Shown here: one piece after another, positions 20,484 to 26,381 of the stretch
Layout of the letters: each line of letters starts with the position of its first letter
Position numbering within the stretch: the stretch's first letter is position 1
IMG/VR virus record: IMGVR_UViG_3300020469_000223
Span: 1-26,381 of that record
DNA length: 26,381 nucleotides
From: a virus
Reading direction: 5' to 3' (one strand)
Notes under the pieces: generated by a model
Told to the model about the DNA's origin: nothing
The model's input: only the letters and a program-made list of their open reading frames with translations
The model's database searches: none
Position numbers and translations under genes: made by a program

Positions 20484-21236
20484 TTAACTTCCTAAATCCA
20501 TAACTCTATCGATGGGAATAGTATTCCAACTCGTTTTACTTTTCCAATTACTTATTGTATGATTTCCATCAAAACTTGCTTCCCAAAATACTAATTCTCC
20601 ACTAGTATCTTCAGCTGTAAATTGAGTTAAATCTTTTATATAACCATCAAATAAAGTTCCATTAATTGTTACTTCACTCTCATCAACTTCTCTTTGAGGA
20701 AGAAAATGAGGAGTAATTTCATTCATTGGACATAATCCAAAAAATTCTACTAAATCAGAATCATCAATTTCTGCGTATCTATCTGCTCCTGAAATATCTG
20801 TATTATTACTTATATCATATGTTCCGTATTGCATTTTTAATTTATTTGGAAAAGTTTTATCTTCTAAATTTTGTGATTTTAGATTTTCGTATATTCCTAA
20901 TATATTTTCCATATATACGTTTGAACCGAAGTTTTCATGTAAGTAGATATCTGCAGTTTGCAACGTAGCTGTACTTACATCTTCTTCTACAATAGTTACT
21001 TTGGCTTCGTCTTTAAATAATTCTTTTAGCCAATAAATAATTCTTTTATTATTTTCGTATGCATATACATGTGTTGCACCATATTTAACACATAGCCATG
21101 TCATAATTCCAGAACCAGCTCCTAATTCAACAACTGTTTTACCTGAAACATTTGCTTTAATCCATTCTAAATACGCTTCAGTTCTTTCTTTATCGATTGC
21201 ATAATCAAATACTCTATTTACTATTGGATTTCTCAT
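20484..21236 (-). CDS. SAM-dependent methyltransferase, PRMT-like
   Basis: The start at 21236 is coupled by ATGA to the upstream stop. The 250-aa product has a Rossmann methyltransferase core: motif I VVELGAGSGIMTWLCVKYGA, then the acidic end of strand 2 (VYAYENNKRI) and VTIVEEDVST. The segment LHENFGSNVYMENILGIYEN has two glutamates spaced like the double-E loop of protein arginine methyltransferases, and the C-terminal half is beta-rich as in PRMTs. Substrate unknown. It sits between a fibre-like gene and lysozyme in a late unit, so virion or host-surface proteins are possible targets. PRMT membership is tentative; methyltransferase is secure. Confidence 0.8.
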   Translation of the reverse strand: MRNPIVNRVFDYAIDKERTEAYLEWIKANVSGKTVVELGAGSGIMTWLCVKYGATHVYAYENNKRIIYWLKELFKDEAKVTIVEEDVSTATLQTADIYLHENFGSNVYMENILGIYENLKSQNLEDKTFPNKLKMQYGTYDISNNTDISGADRYAEIDDSDLVEFFGLCPMNEITPHFLPQREVDESEVTINGTLFDGYIKDLTQFTAEDTSGELVFWEASFDGNHTISNWKSKTSWNTIPIDRVMDLGS

Positions 21237-21439
21237 ACTGTTTCGTCCCAAGGTGAATTTGTTTCTACCCAGTCATTAACTTTTTTCTGAGTAGCATCTT
21301 CGTCTATAAGTGTATCGTCTTCCGAATCTAAAACTGCAGGAATTTCTGTAATGCAATCTTTATAATCAAATTTTGCCCATTTAAACTTTGAGTTTGGTTC
21401 CATTTGATCTTCTATAATTATATACGCTATATTTGACAT
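21233..21439 (-). CDS. Small acidic hypothetical protein (68 aa)
   Basis: The start at 21439 overlaps the stop of the fibre-like gene (TAATG), preferred over an ATG five codons upstream. The product starts MSNIAYIIIEDQMEPNSKFK and has an acidic second half (LDSEDDTLIDEDATQKKVND) ending NSPWDETV. Its location directly after the fibre-like protein suggests an accessory or chaperone for it, but I do not recognise a family. Confidence 0.6.
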   Translation of the reverse strand: MSNIAYIIIEDQMEPNSKFKWAKFDYKDCITEIPAVLDSEDDTLIDEDATQKKVNDWVETNSPWDETV

Positions 21440-22878
21440 TATGATATTGTCCATGTTGTTCGCGAAGTAGTTGTTGTTGAACTACTGCTGTTATTAGTAC
21501 CTGAACCTCCAGGGAATAGAGTACTATCTACATTTTGAGATGCTGGTGTGCCCGAACGATAGTTAGCTATGGCAGAAACCTGACTTGAATTCCATCTCCA
21601 TATTCTTGCAGTACCACTTGAAACATAAGTGTATGTTGCTGAAGATCGAGGTAATGTTAATGTTGTCATACCACTTCGTGTTGCTACTAAATTTGTAAAT
21701 CCTGAATTACTATCACTTCCAGTGCCTTCTACAACCATCATTATTCCATGTGAAGACCCTGAAGGACCATAAGTAAAATGTGTTATTGCACGTAATGTTC
21801 CAAGTGTCGAACTTAAACCAAAATTAGTAACAGGATAAGTTGCTCCTACTAAACTACCTTGGTTTGAATCAGTTAAATGTGTTGAATTGACTGAACTGTT
21901 AAATCCAAACATTGAACTACTATAAGTATTATGATAAGTTTGACCTAATCCATGGCAAATAAATTCATATTGACCACCACGTGGACCAGTATTAGTATCA
22001 TATTTAACTGCTGGTTGTATTGTTACCGCACTTGTAACTGCAGGTACATCGGTTGCTCCATAAAAATCTGAAAACTTTATTTGGCCACTAGTAGGAATAC
22101 TAGCACTAACACTACTTGACACGAACGGAGGTACTGCACTTCCTCCATTTTTATAATAATCTGATATTTTTACATTAGAACTATCATCGCCACCGAATTC
22201 TTCTGCGATACCATTATTTGCTGTTGCTGAAGTAGTTCCACCTATAACTTTTATAGTATAAGCGCTACTACTTGGTGTACCTAAACTACCAATTGCATTA
22301 TATACTGTTCCAGATGAACCTGAGAAATACCACCATGAGTCACCGTTTTCTGATGAGTCATAAGATAAATCACTTCTATTGATTGTCACTGTTGTACCAC
22401 CGTTAGTAGTAACTTCTATTTTAGACCAAGCGGCTGTATCTGTGTTTGTTATTCCTGTTCCGTTTAGTGCAAAAATAAATAGTCTTACATTATTTGGTGA
22501 CGCATCTGGCAGACCCCAAAATACACCCCCGATTGTTCTGGAAGTGCCGTCTGCAGATAAATATCCAGTTGTTCCTAAAGCCCCAATGTTTGATACTGAT
22601 GCATATTTTACATTACCAAAAGTTGGCCCGACGTCAAGATCAAACACGTTATGAAGATAATAAATACTAAACATTCCAAGATTATATCCATACGCATCAC
22701 CTTGCCAAACAGTAGAATCCACAAACACGCCATCATCAACTTCTGTTTGGCGTTTTATTTGTAATAAGCCATCAACACCTGCTGTAAAGGAAGTATTAAG
22801 TCTTACATTATCAACAGTTGAAGATGTATTTGTACCTAAGTCTTGTAATGCTAAAGCTCCACTAGAAACTATTGTCAT
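21439..22878 (-). CDS. Fibre-like virion structural protein (479 aa)
   Basis: This 479-aa protein is Ser/Thr/Gly/Asn rich, nearly Cys-free and repetitive, as in tail fibre and other surface proteins. Segments IKISDYYKNGGSAVPP-like (around residue 235) and SGQIKFSDFYGATDVP (around 270) carry the I-K-x-S-D-F-Y motif that I associate with marine T4-like structural proteins. The N-terminal third resembles a beta domain (GVFWGLPDASPNNVRLFIFA) and the end is low-complexity Ser/Thr. It lies after a coiled-coil partner gene (ATGA overlap) in a late unit. Receptor binding is plausible but inferred. Confidence 0.72.
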   Translation of the reverse strand: MTIVSSGALALQDLGTNTSSTVDNVRLNTSFTAGVDGLLQIKRQTEVDDGVFVDSTVWQGDAYGYNLGMFSIYYLHNVFDLDVGPTFGNVKYASVSNIGALGTTGYLSADGTSRTIGGVFWGLPDASPNNVRLFIFALNGTGITNTDTAAWSKIEVTTNGGTTVTINRSDLSYDSSENGDSWWYFSGSSGTVYNAIGSLGTPSSSAYTIKVIGGTTSATANNGIAEEFGGDDSSNVKISDYYKNGGSAVPPFVSSSVSASIPTSGQIKFSDFYGATDVPAVTSAVTIQPAVKYDTNTGPRGGQYEFICHGLGQTYHNTYSSSMFGFNSSVNSTHLTDSNQGSLVGATYPVTNFGLSSTLGTLRAITHFTYGPSGSSHGIMMVVEGTGSDSNSGFTNLVATRSGMTTLTLPRSSATYTYVSSGTARIWRWNSSQVSAIANYRSGTPASQNVDSTLFPGGSGTNNSSSSTTTTSRTTWTIS

Positions 22879-23141
22879 TTAACAATCTCCGTAATTAAAT
22901 CCTCAAATTGTTCTATCTTTTCTACCCTATTTGGCCAAAGTATATATTCTTTTTCTGGATTCTTTTTTAAATTTGTTAGTAGAGGAAGTATAGAATTATA
23001 TAGCTTATTCAGTTTATCTTCGGCCTCTTGTAAAGATGCGGATGCACTGGAGGCTTCAGTAGTAACTTTTTGTACTGCCTCTAGTTCGTTTTCATCTACA
23101 GCTGTAAAACCGAAATCAAAATCTAATAAATTATTTGACAT
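22875..23141 (-). CDS. Conserved coiled-coil phage protein (88 aa)
   Basis: GAGGGGAATAAAT precedes the ATG. The product begins MSNNLLDFDFGFTAVDENEL, a start I recall from many marine T4-like phages. A helical coiled-coil-type segment (TTEASSASASLQEAEDKLNK) and LPLLTNLKKNPEKEYILWPN follow. It heads the late unit under the TATAAATA at 23161-23168 and is coupled to the fibre-like gene. A virion or tail-fibre-associated role is inferred. Confidence 0.7.
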   Translation of the reverse strand: MSNNLLDFDFGFTAVDENELEAVQKVTTEASSASASLQEAEDKLNKLYNSILPLLTNLKKNPEKEYILWPNRVEKIEQFEDLITEIVK

Positions 23142-23143
23142 AT

Positions 23144-23299
23144 TTATTCCCCTCTTGAAGTATTTATAATCTTTTTATTCTCTTTAGCGTCTTTTTTCTT
23201 TTTCTTTTTACCAAATATTTTATCCCAATTATCGGAATATGCTTTACTTGGCCCTTTACTTTGTATAGAATCGCCTGTTATATCATTCTTGGTTGCCAT
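23144..23299 (-). CDS. Small Lys-rich hypothetical protein (51 aa)
   Basis: The frame opens at 23299 with a one-base overlap to the 53-aa gene and gives MATKNDITGDSIQSKGPSKA followed by YSDNWDKIFGKKKKKKD and a basic end. The first half looks conserved in type (GDSIQSKGPSKAY...NWD.IFG). Its last codons contain the late promoter at 23161-23168, so this gene ends the early unit while hosting the next unit's promoter. Confidence 0.6.
   Translation of the reverse strand: MATKNDITGDSIQSKGPSKAYSDNWDKIFGKKKKKKDAKENKKIINTSRGE
23161..23168 (-). promoter_or_regulatory. T4-type late promoter of the fibre/lysozyme unit
   Basis: TATAAATA on the minus strand inside the 3' end of the 51-aa gene, 19 bases before the 88-aa gene's ATG, leaving a short leader that contains GAGGGG. 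Confidence 0.65.
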
Positions 23300-23460
23300 T
23301 ACCAACCCTTAATAATATTTGCTATAATAAAAAATGCACATATAACATTTAATCCTACAATAAAAGTTCTGGCAATTGCAACAACATTATCATATTCTTC
23401 AGTTTGTTCGTCTGAAAAACTACCGATTGCATATTTCCAAATTGTCCATAGTTTATGCAT
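23299..23460 (-). CDS. Small single-pass membrane protein (53 aa)
   Basis: The frame from 23460 to 23299 encodes MHKLWTIWKYAIGSFSDEQT, then EEYDNVVAIARTFIVGLNVI and CAFFIIANIIKGW: a soluble N-terminal third and one long membrane helix. I recall very similar small proteins in marine T4-like phages. It overlaps the 65-aa gene by eight bases and the 51-aa gene by one. Function unknown. Confidence 0.68.
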   Translation of the reverse strand: MHKLWTIWKYAIGSFSDEQTEEYDNVVAIARTFIVGLNVICAFFIIANIIKGW

Positions 23461-23650
23461 ATACTACTTTTACACCTCTTCGAGTTAATTCATTTCTAAC
23501 TTTCTGCTTTACTTTTGGTTTAGTATTATCATTATTTAACATATCAAACAGTTCCTTTTTAGGTGTAGACTTTGCAAAGAAATGTGTTATAGTTTTTGCT
23601 TTCGTTTTTCTGTCAACAATTACTTGACTTGGTTTTAGTTTAACTGGCAT
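23453..23650 (-). CDS. Conserved small basic protein (65 aa)
   Basis: I use the ATG at 23650, since the longer frame (to 23791) lies wholly inside the upstream gene. The product starts MPVKLKPSQVIVDRKTKAKT and contains FFAKSTPKKELFDMLNNDNT and KPKVKQKVRNELTRRGVKVV. It is strongly basic and its sequence type is familiar as a conserved hypothetical of marine T4-like phages. Nucleic acid binding is possible from the charge only. Confidence 0.7.
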   Translation of the reverse strand: MPVKLKPSQVIVDRKTKAKTITHFFAKSTPKKELFDMLNNDNTKPKVKQKVRNELTRRGVKVVYA

Positions 23651-24236
23651 TTTTATTATTCTCGTATTTAAATTTAATATTAGGAAACCTATCCATAATA
23701 TTCTGTCGTTCTTGTTCCCAATGGCTCCTAGGTTGTGAGTTCTCATATCCACTAGTATTAATATATATATTACTTCCAGACATTCCATCAAAGCCTAATA
23801 GTATAATTTTATCGTATTCACCTGTCTCACACGCTATGAGCAGTGCTCTTGACCCAGATGATATTTCTATATCTGTAATATTATTTACAAAATCTTTATC
23901 TTGTACCCATGTAACATAGACAAAGTTATCTGTTCCCCTTACGCAGGCCTTATTAGTATGATCATTTGTAATAATAGGCAATCCCATACTTTGTGCTATA
24001 GGGTTTACTACTTCTTTAGGTAATGGGTCCCACTGATTAAAATAGCATTCATTATCTAAACAATACCCGGACTCGTAAATTAGATGTTGCATATAAACAT
24101 CAACACATACTAATCGGTCAACATCTTCTCTATATGCTCCATTACAGCCGTATACTACTGCATCTGGCCATAATTTTCTATAATTAATATCTTTACGAGA
24201 ATCCCCATTCCCTAGGATAATTGCGGTTTTAGACAT
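23640..24236 (-). CDS. Rossmann-like protein (MptE/sialyltransferase-like), unknown function
   Basis: This 198-aa protein starts with a nucleotide-binding-like loop (MSKTAIILGNGDSRKDINYR) and has DAVVYGCNGAYREDVDRLVC in the middle. Near the end is SSGSRALLIACETGEYDKII followed by LLGFDGMSG. This set of motifs resembles DUF115/MptE and GT42 sialyltransferase folds, where the late Gly/Asp segment binds the nucleotide sugar or phosphate. A glycan- or nucleotide-modifying role is possible but unproven. It overlaps the HAD gene by eight bases. Confidence 0.6.
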   Translation of the reverse strand: MSKTAIILGNGDSRKDINYRKLWPDAVVYGCNGAYREDVDRLVCVDVYMQHLIYESGYCLDNECYFNQWDPLPKEVVNPIAQSMGLPIITNDHTNKACVRGTDNFVYVTWVQDKDFVNNITDIEISSGSRALLIACETGEYDKIILLGFDGMSGSNIYINTSGYENSQPRSHWEQERQNIMDRFPNIKFKYENNKNAS

Positions 24237-24822
24237 CTTCGCCTACAATATACTTATAAATGTGTTTCCATTTCCAGAATCTCGGAAATTTTACTTGTTC
24301 ATCTACTGTATGTACATTGTGGCTATGTGCAACCAATATAGGATTTAGTCCAAAGTCTGCACCTGTTTGGGCATTTACAGGTTTATCTTCTATCCAGAAA
24401 CAACCAGTCCCCTCGTACTTTTTAAGTTCTTCGTCTTTATCAGCACCGCAAGGTAGGAAAATAAAGTCATCCCAAAGTTCTTTTCCAAATAGTAATTCTA
24501 GGTTTTGTATTCTTAACTTTTGAGCATATCTGTTTGTAGATAAAGATGTAATACAATGGAACTTATATCCATGTAACATATTTAATCTTTTCATATAATA
24601 AACGGCATCTCTAAGGGGAGGTAAGAATGCAATAGCTGCAGAATCATTAAACTCTTCAACTAACTTTCTTCCTTCTTCTTTTGTAATACCGAATCTTTTA
24701 CCGACATTATACTCTGAAGTGTCTTTTGTTTTGTAACCTTTATGCAATAAGAAATGTGTGAATGAGTATTCCCAATCACATAGGACTCCATCACAATCTA
24801 CCAATATTATATTTTCTTTCAT
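24229..24822 (-). CDS. HAD-family 5'-nucleotidase-like protein
   Basis: The start at 24822 overlaps the upstream stop (TGATG). The 197-aa product has HAD motif I with D9 and D11 (IILVDCDGVLCDWEYS), motif II in FHCITSLSTNRYAQKLR, and a motif III/IV region WIEDKPVNAQTGADFGLNPI. The helical cap after motif I and the DGVLCDW form suggest the 5'(3')-deoxyribonucleotidase type, which removes phosphate from (d)NMPs. A different small phosphate substrate is possible. It is the second gene of the early unit starting at 25076. Confidence 0.75.
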   Translation of the reverse strand: MKENIILVDCDGVLCDWEYSFTHFLLHKGYKTKDTSEYNVGKRFGITKEEGRKLVEEFNDSAAIAFLPPLRDAVYYMKRLNMLHGYKFHCITSLSTNRYAQKLRIQNLELLFGKELWDDFIFLPCGADKDEELKKYEGTGCFWIEDKPVNAQTGADFGLNPILVAHSHNVHTVDEQVKFPRFWKWKHIYKYIVGEDV

Positions 24823-25043
24823 CAATGGAACACTCTTTCCTTTCCATCAATAACTAGCTTATCAATGTGAACATTACCTCTTAAATCCATAAACCCTTGG
24901 CTGATAATCAACTCACAAAGTTGATCCCAAGCGTTGTCGTCTTTAGAGACTGCCAAATCCACCATCTCTTGTTTATATAATGGCACTTCCACTAGTACGT
25001 TTTCGTTAACAACTAGTCTTCCTTTTATTGCATTTTTACTCAT
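24822..25043 (-). CDS. Small hypothetical protein (73 aa)
   Basis: The start at 25043 is set by AAAAAGGAGTAAATTT. The frame upstream of it runs into the promoter leader. The product begins MSKNAIKGRLVVNENVLVEV and has a helical acidic middle (DDNAWDQLCELIISQGFMDL). It is the first gene after the early promoter at 25076-25104, in the same position as the first genes of the other promoter cassettes. Unknown function. Confidence 0.6.
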   Translation of the reverse strand: MSKNAIKGRLVVNENVLVEVPLYKQEMVDLAVSKDDNAWDQLCELIISQGFMDLRGNVHIDKLVIDGKERVFH

Positions 25044-25075
25044 AAATTTACTCCTTTTTCTTAATTTATACAACT

Positions 25076-25104
25076 ATTATAACACATTTTAAAGTGCTTG
25101 TAAA
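25076..25104 (-). promoter_or_regulatory. Early promoter of the HAD/Rossmann unit
   Basis: TTTACA (25104-25099) and TATAAT (25081-25076) on the minus strand, spacer 17 bases. The leader resembles those at 11470 and 11832. Confidence 0.82.
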
Positions 25105-25114
25105 GTGTTTTTAG

Positions 25115-25144
25115 AAAAAAAGTATATATTTTTTATATATAAAA
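25115..25144 (-). repeat. AT-rich stem-loop repeat, second copy
   Basis: These 30 bases are identical to 11510-11539, 13.6 kb away, again between a stop codon upstream (25155) and an early promoter downstream (25076-25104). Probably a weak terminator. Confidence 0.75.
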
Positions 25145-25154
25145 TCTAGTTATT

Positions 25155-25364
25155 TTACTTAAAATACTTATCTAACATCTCAAGTTTATCAACATAATCA
25201 GCCATCAAACCAAGTTCTTTTTCAAGTGATTCCATCATATCTGAATGTTCTGCAACTGCAACTGGATTACTTAAAATCAACTCAATATTCATTCTATGTT
25301 TTTCGGCTTGTCCTTGAAGATATTGAACCGATGTATTAATTATTCTATCTCTTAAACTTTTCAT
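25155..25364 (-). CDS. Small helical hypothetical protein (69 aa)
   Basis: The start at 25364 is coupled by ATGA to the peroxiredoxin stop. The product starts MKSLRDRIINTSVQYLQGQA and is helical throughout (HSDMMESLEKELGLMADYVD), probably a coiled coil. I recall similar proteins in marine T4-like phages, with no assigned function. Confidence 0.62.
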   Translation of the reverse strand: MKSLRDRIINTSVQYLQGQAEKHRMNIELILSNPVAVAEHSDMMESLEKELGLMADYVDKLEMLDKYFK

Positions 25365-25882
25365 ACTACAAAGTCCTCTCCTGGATTCCATTCACATCCT
25401 GTAAGACCACCAGCCTTTAAAGCTTGTAATGTTCTTAACACTTCATGTGCATTTCTTCCTGTATCTAATGCGTTAATAGATGCATGTTGAATAGTTCTAT
25501 TTTTATCAAAGATAAATGTTGCTCTATAACAAACTCCATCATCTTCATTTACTATTCCAAGTTCATGTGATAAACCAAGTCCACAATCAGCTGCAAGTGT
25601 ATGTCTGATATTACCAATCAGTTCATTATCTTTCTTCCAAGCTAATTTACAGAACTCGTTGTCACCGCTGACACCTATAACATTTGCTTCATCTACCAAC
25701 ATATCCATTCCAGCAATTTCTGTTGGACAAATAAAAGTAAAATCTTTAGGGTAAAAGTAAATTACTGACCAATCATGTTTTAATGGTTGATAATTTTCTT
25801 CTACATCTACTCTCACAAATTCGTTCTTTTCATTAATTCCCTGGAGTGAGAAGGCCGGGAATAAATCTCCTACTGTTAACAT
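25361..25882 (-). CDS. Peroxiredoxin, AhpC/TSA family
   Basis: A 173-aa thioredoxin-fold peroxidase. It starts with LTVGDLFPAFSLQGINE. The catalytic motif FYPKDFTFICPTE contains the peroxidatic C52 with the usual P45, T49 and P53, and VIGVSGDNEFCKLAW and RATFIFDKNRTIQH follow. A cysteine near the end (C163 in GGLTGCEWNPG) is a candidate resolving residue, as in AhpC-type 2-Cys enzymes. It would reduce hydrogen peroxide or organic peroxides with host thioredoxin. AGGAGAAACT precedes the ATG. An auxiliary role during infection is inferred. Confidence 0.93.
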   Translation of the reverse strand: MLTVGDLFPAFSLQGINEKNEFVRVDVEENYQPLKHDWSVIYFYPKDFTFICPTEIAGMDMLVDEANVIGVSGDNEFCKLAWKKDNELIGNIRHTLAADCGLGLSHELGIVNEDDGVCYRATFIFDKNRTIQHASINALDTGRNAHEVLRTLQALKAGGLTGCEWNPGEDFVV

Positions 25883-25890
25883 AGTTTCTC

Positions 25891-26381
25891 CTATTTACCA
25901 AACACCCTTTCACGGCGTTTTTCATCATTATATTTTTGTATAGTATCTAGTAATTGTTGAGTCCAATTATCACGATGTTCTACAAAAACCTGAGGTTCGT
26001 GATTATCTACAGCAATTAATACTACCAATTGTGTAATAGGTATACCAGTTCTTTCTTCCCACATGATTGCATATGCAGCACATTGCATGAAGTAGTTACT
26101 TACCCATTCCTTCTTTTTTGGCTTACGAGATGTTTTATAATCCACAATGGAATCTTTACCAGCCCATACGCCAACACAATCCACTCTTCCAGCCAAACCT
26201 AAATGGTCTGAATATAAAGGAGCCTCTTGTGCGTAAACTTTATTTAAATTATTGTCTAATATTGGTTGTACATCTTTAAATGATTGTACTATGTGAGGGA
26301 GTTCTCCCTTTAAAAAATCTTGTTTATTATCAACATATCTTTCAAGTAATTCATGTACGGCAGTACCACGCGTAGATGCGA
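25891..26381 (-). CDS. PD-(D/E)XK nuclease, RecB/Cas4-like (5' end outside window)
   Basis: The frame is open to the right edge, giving about 163 residues. The motifs of RecB-type nucleases are present in order: RGTAVHELLERYV, then GLAGRVDCVGVWAG, SIVDYKTSRKPKK (catalytic D and K) and QCAAYAIMWEERTG. Such proteins are common in marine T4-like phages and probably act in DNA processing or recombination. The gene ends nine bases before the peroxiredoxin start. The N-terminus and any extra domain are not visible. Confidence 0.85.
   Translation of the reverse strand, partial: ASTRGTAVHELLERYVDNKQDFLKGELPHIVQSFKDVQPILDNNLNKVYAQEAPLYSDHLGLAGRVDCVGVWAGKDSIVDYKTSRKPKKKEWVSNYFMQCAAYAIMWEERTGIPITQLVVLIAVDNHEPQVFVEHRDNWTQQLLDTIQKYNDEKRRERVFGK

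Noticed and set aside
1-26381. tRNA genes, CRISPR arrays, insertion sequences and attachment sites
   Set aside because: By eye I saw no cloverleaf with a CCA-type end, no regularly spaced repeats, no transposase and no att-like core. A tRNA and repeat search by program could still find weak cases.

Overview
The window looks like part of the genome of a low-GC, T4-like marine myovirus. The evidence is recognisable T4-core genes: gp48-like, gp4, gp26-like, a gp29-like tape measure, gp32, gp59 and gp33. Early promoters (TTTACA-N17-TATAAT) and T4-type late promoters (TATAAATA) are also present. There are no photosynthesis genes and base composition is strongly AT-rich. A pelagimyophage (a SAR11 phage) is my best guess, but the host is inferred, not shown.

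Layout. (1) 1-5620 is a tail and head-completion block: gp48-like on the minus strand, then a plus-strand run of gp4, a conserved unnamed protein, a tail-tube-family protein, gp26-like, an EF-hand membrane protein and the tape measure. gp26 ends on a T TTT TTT heptamer and an in-phase -1 frame continues through its stop. This looks like a frameshifting tail-assembly-chaperone arrangement. (2) 5622-5649 is a bidirectional terminator. (3) 5701-8774 (minus) is replication and late transcription: a 388-aa unknown, gp33, gp59 and gp32. (4) 8847-11860 (minus) holds small early genes driven by near-identical promoter cassettes. (5) 11913-19551 (minus) is a tightly overlapping 12-gene run that starts at a late promoter. 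It contains two membrane coiled-coil proteins, CsgF, CsgG, two curlin-repeat proteins with a FecR-domain protein between them, a small membrane protein, IscU, an IscA-type carrier, a CHASE2-class III adenylate cyclase, and a small membrane protein whose frame overlaps the cyclase. (6) 19628-23141 (minus) is a second late unit: a coiled-coil protein, a long fibre-like protein, a PRMT-like methyltransferase, a T4-type lysozyme and a small beta-rich protein. (7) 23144-25043 is an early unit with a HAD-type nucleotidase, a Rossmann protein and small conserved proteins. (8) 25155-26381 holds a peroxiredoxin and a partial RecB-like nuclease.

Most striking is region 5. It is a complete-looking amyloid export set (secretion channel CsgG, extracellular adaptor CsgF, two repeat-rich substrates) in one translationally coupled run with a FecR-type periplasmic protein, an Fe-S assembly pair and a membrane cAMP-signalling enzyme, all under phage late promoters. 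Other features worth following up are the gp26 frameshift, late promoters placed so that transcription would start on the ATG itself, and repeated early promoter/stem-loop cassettes.
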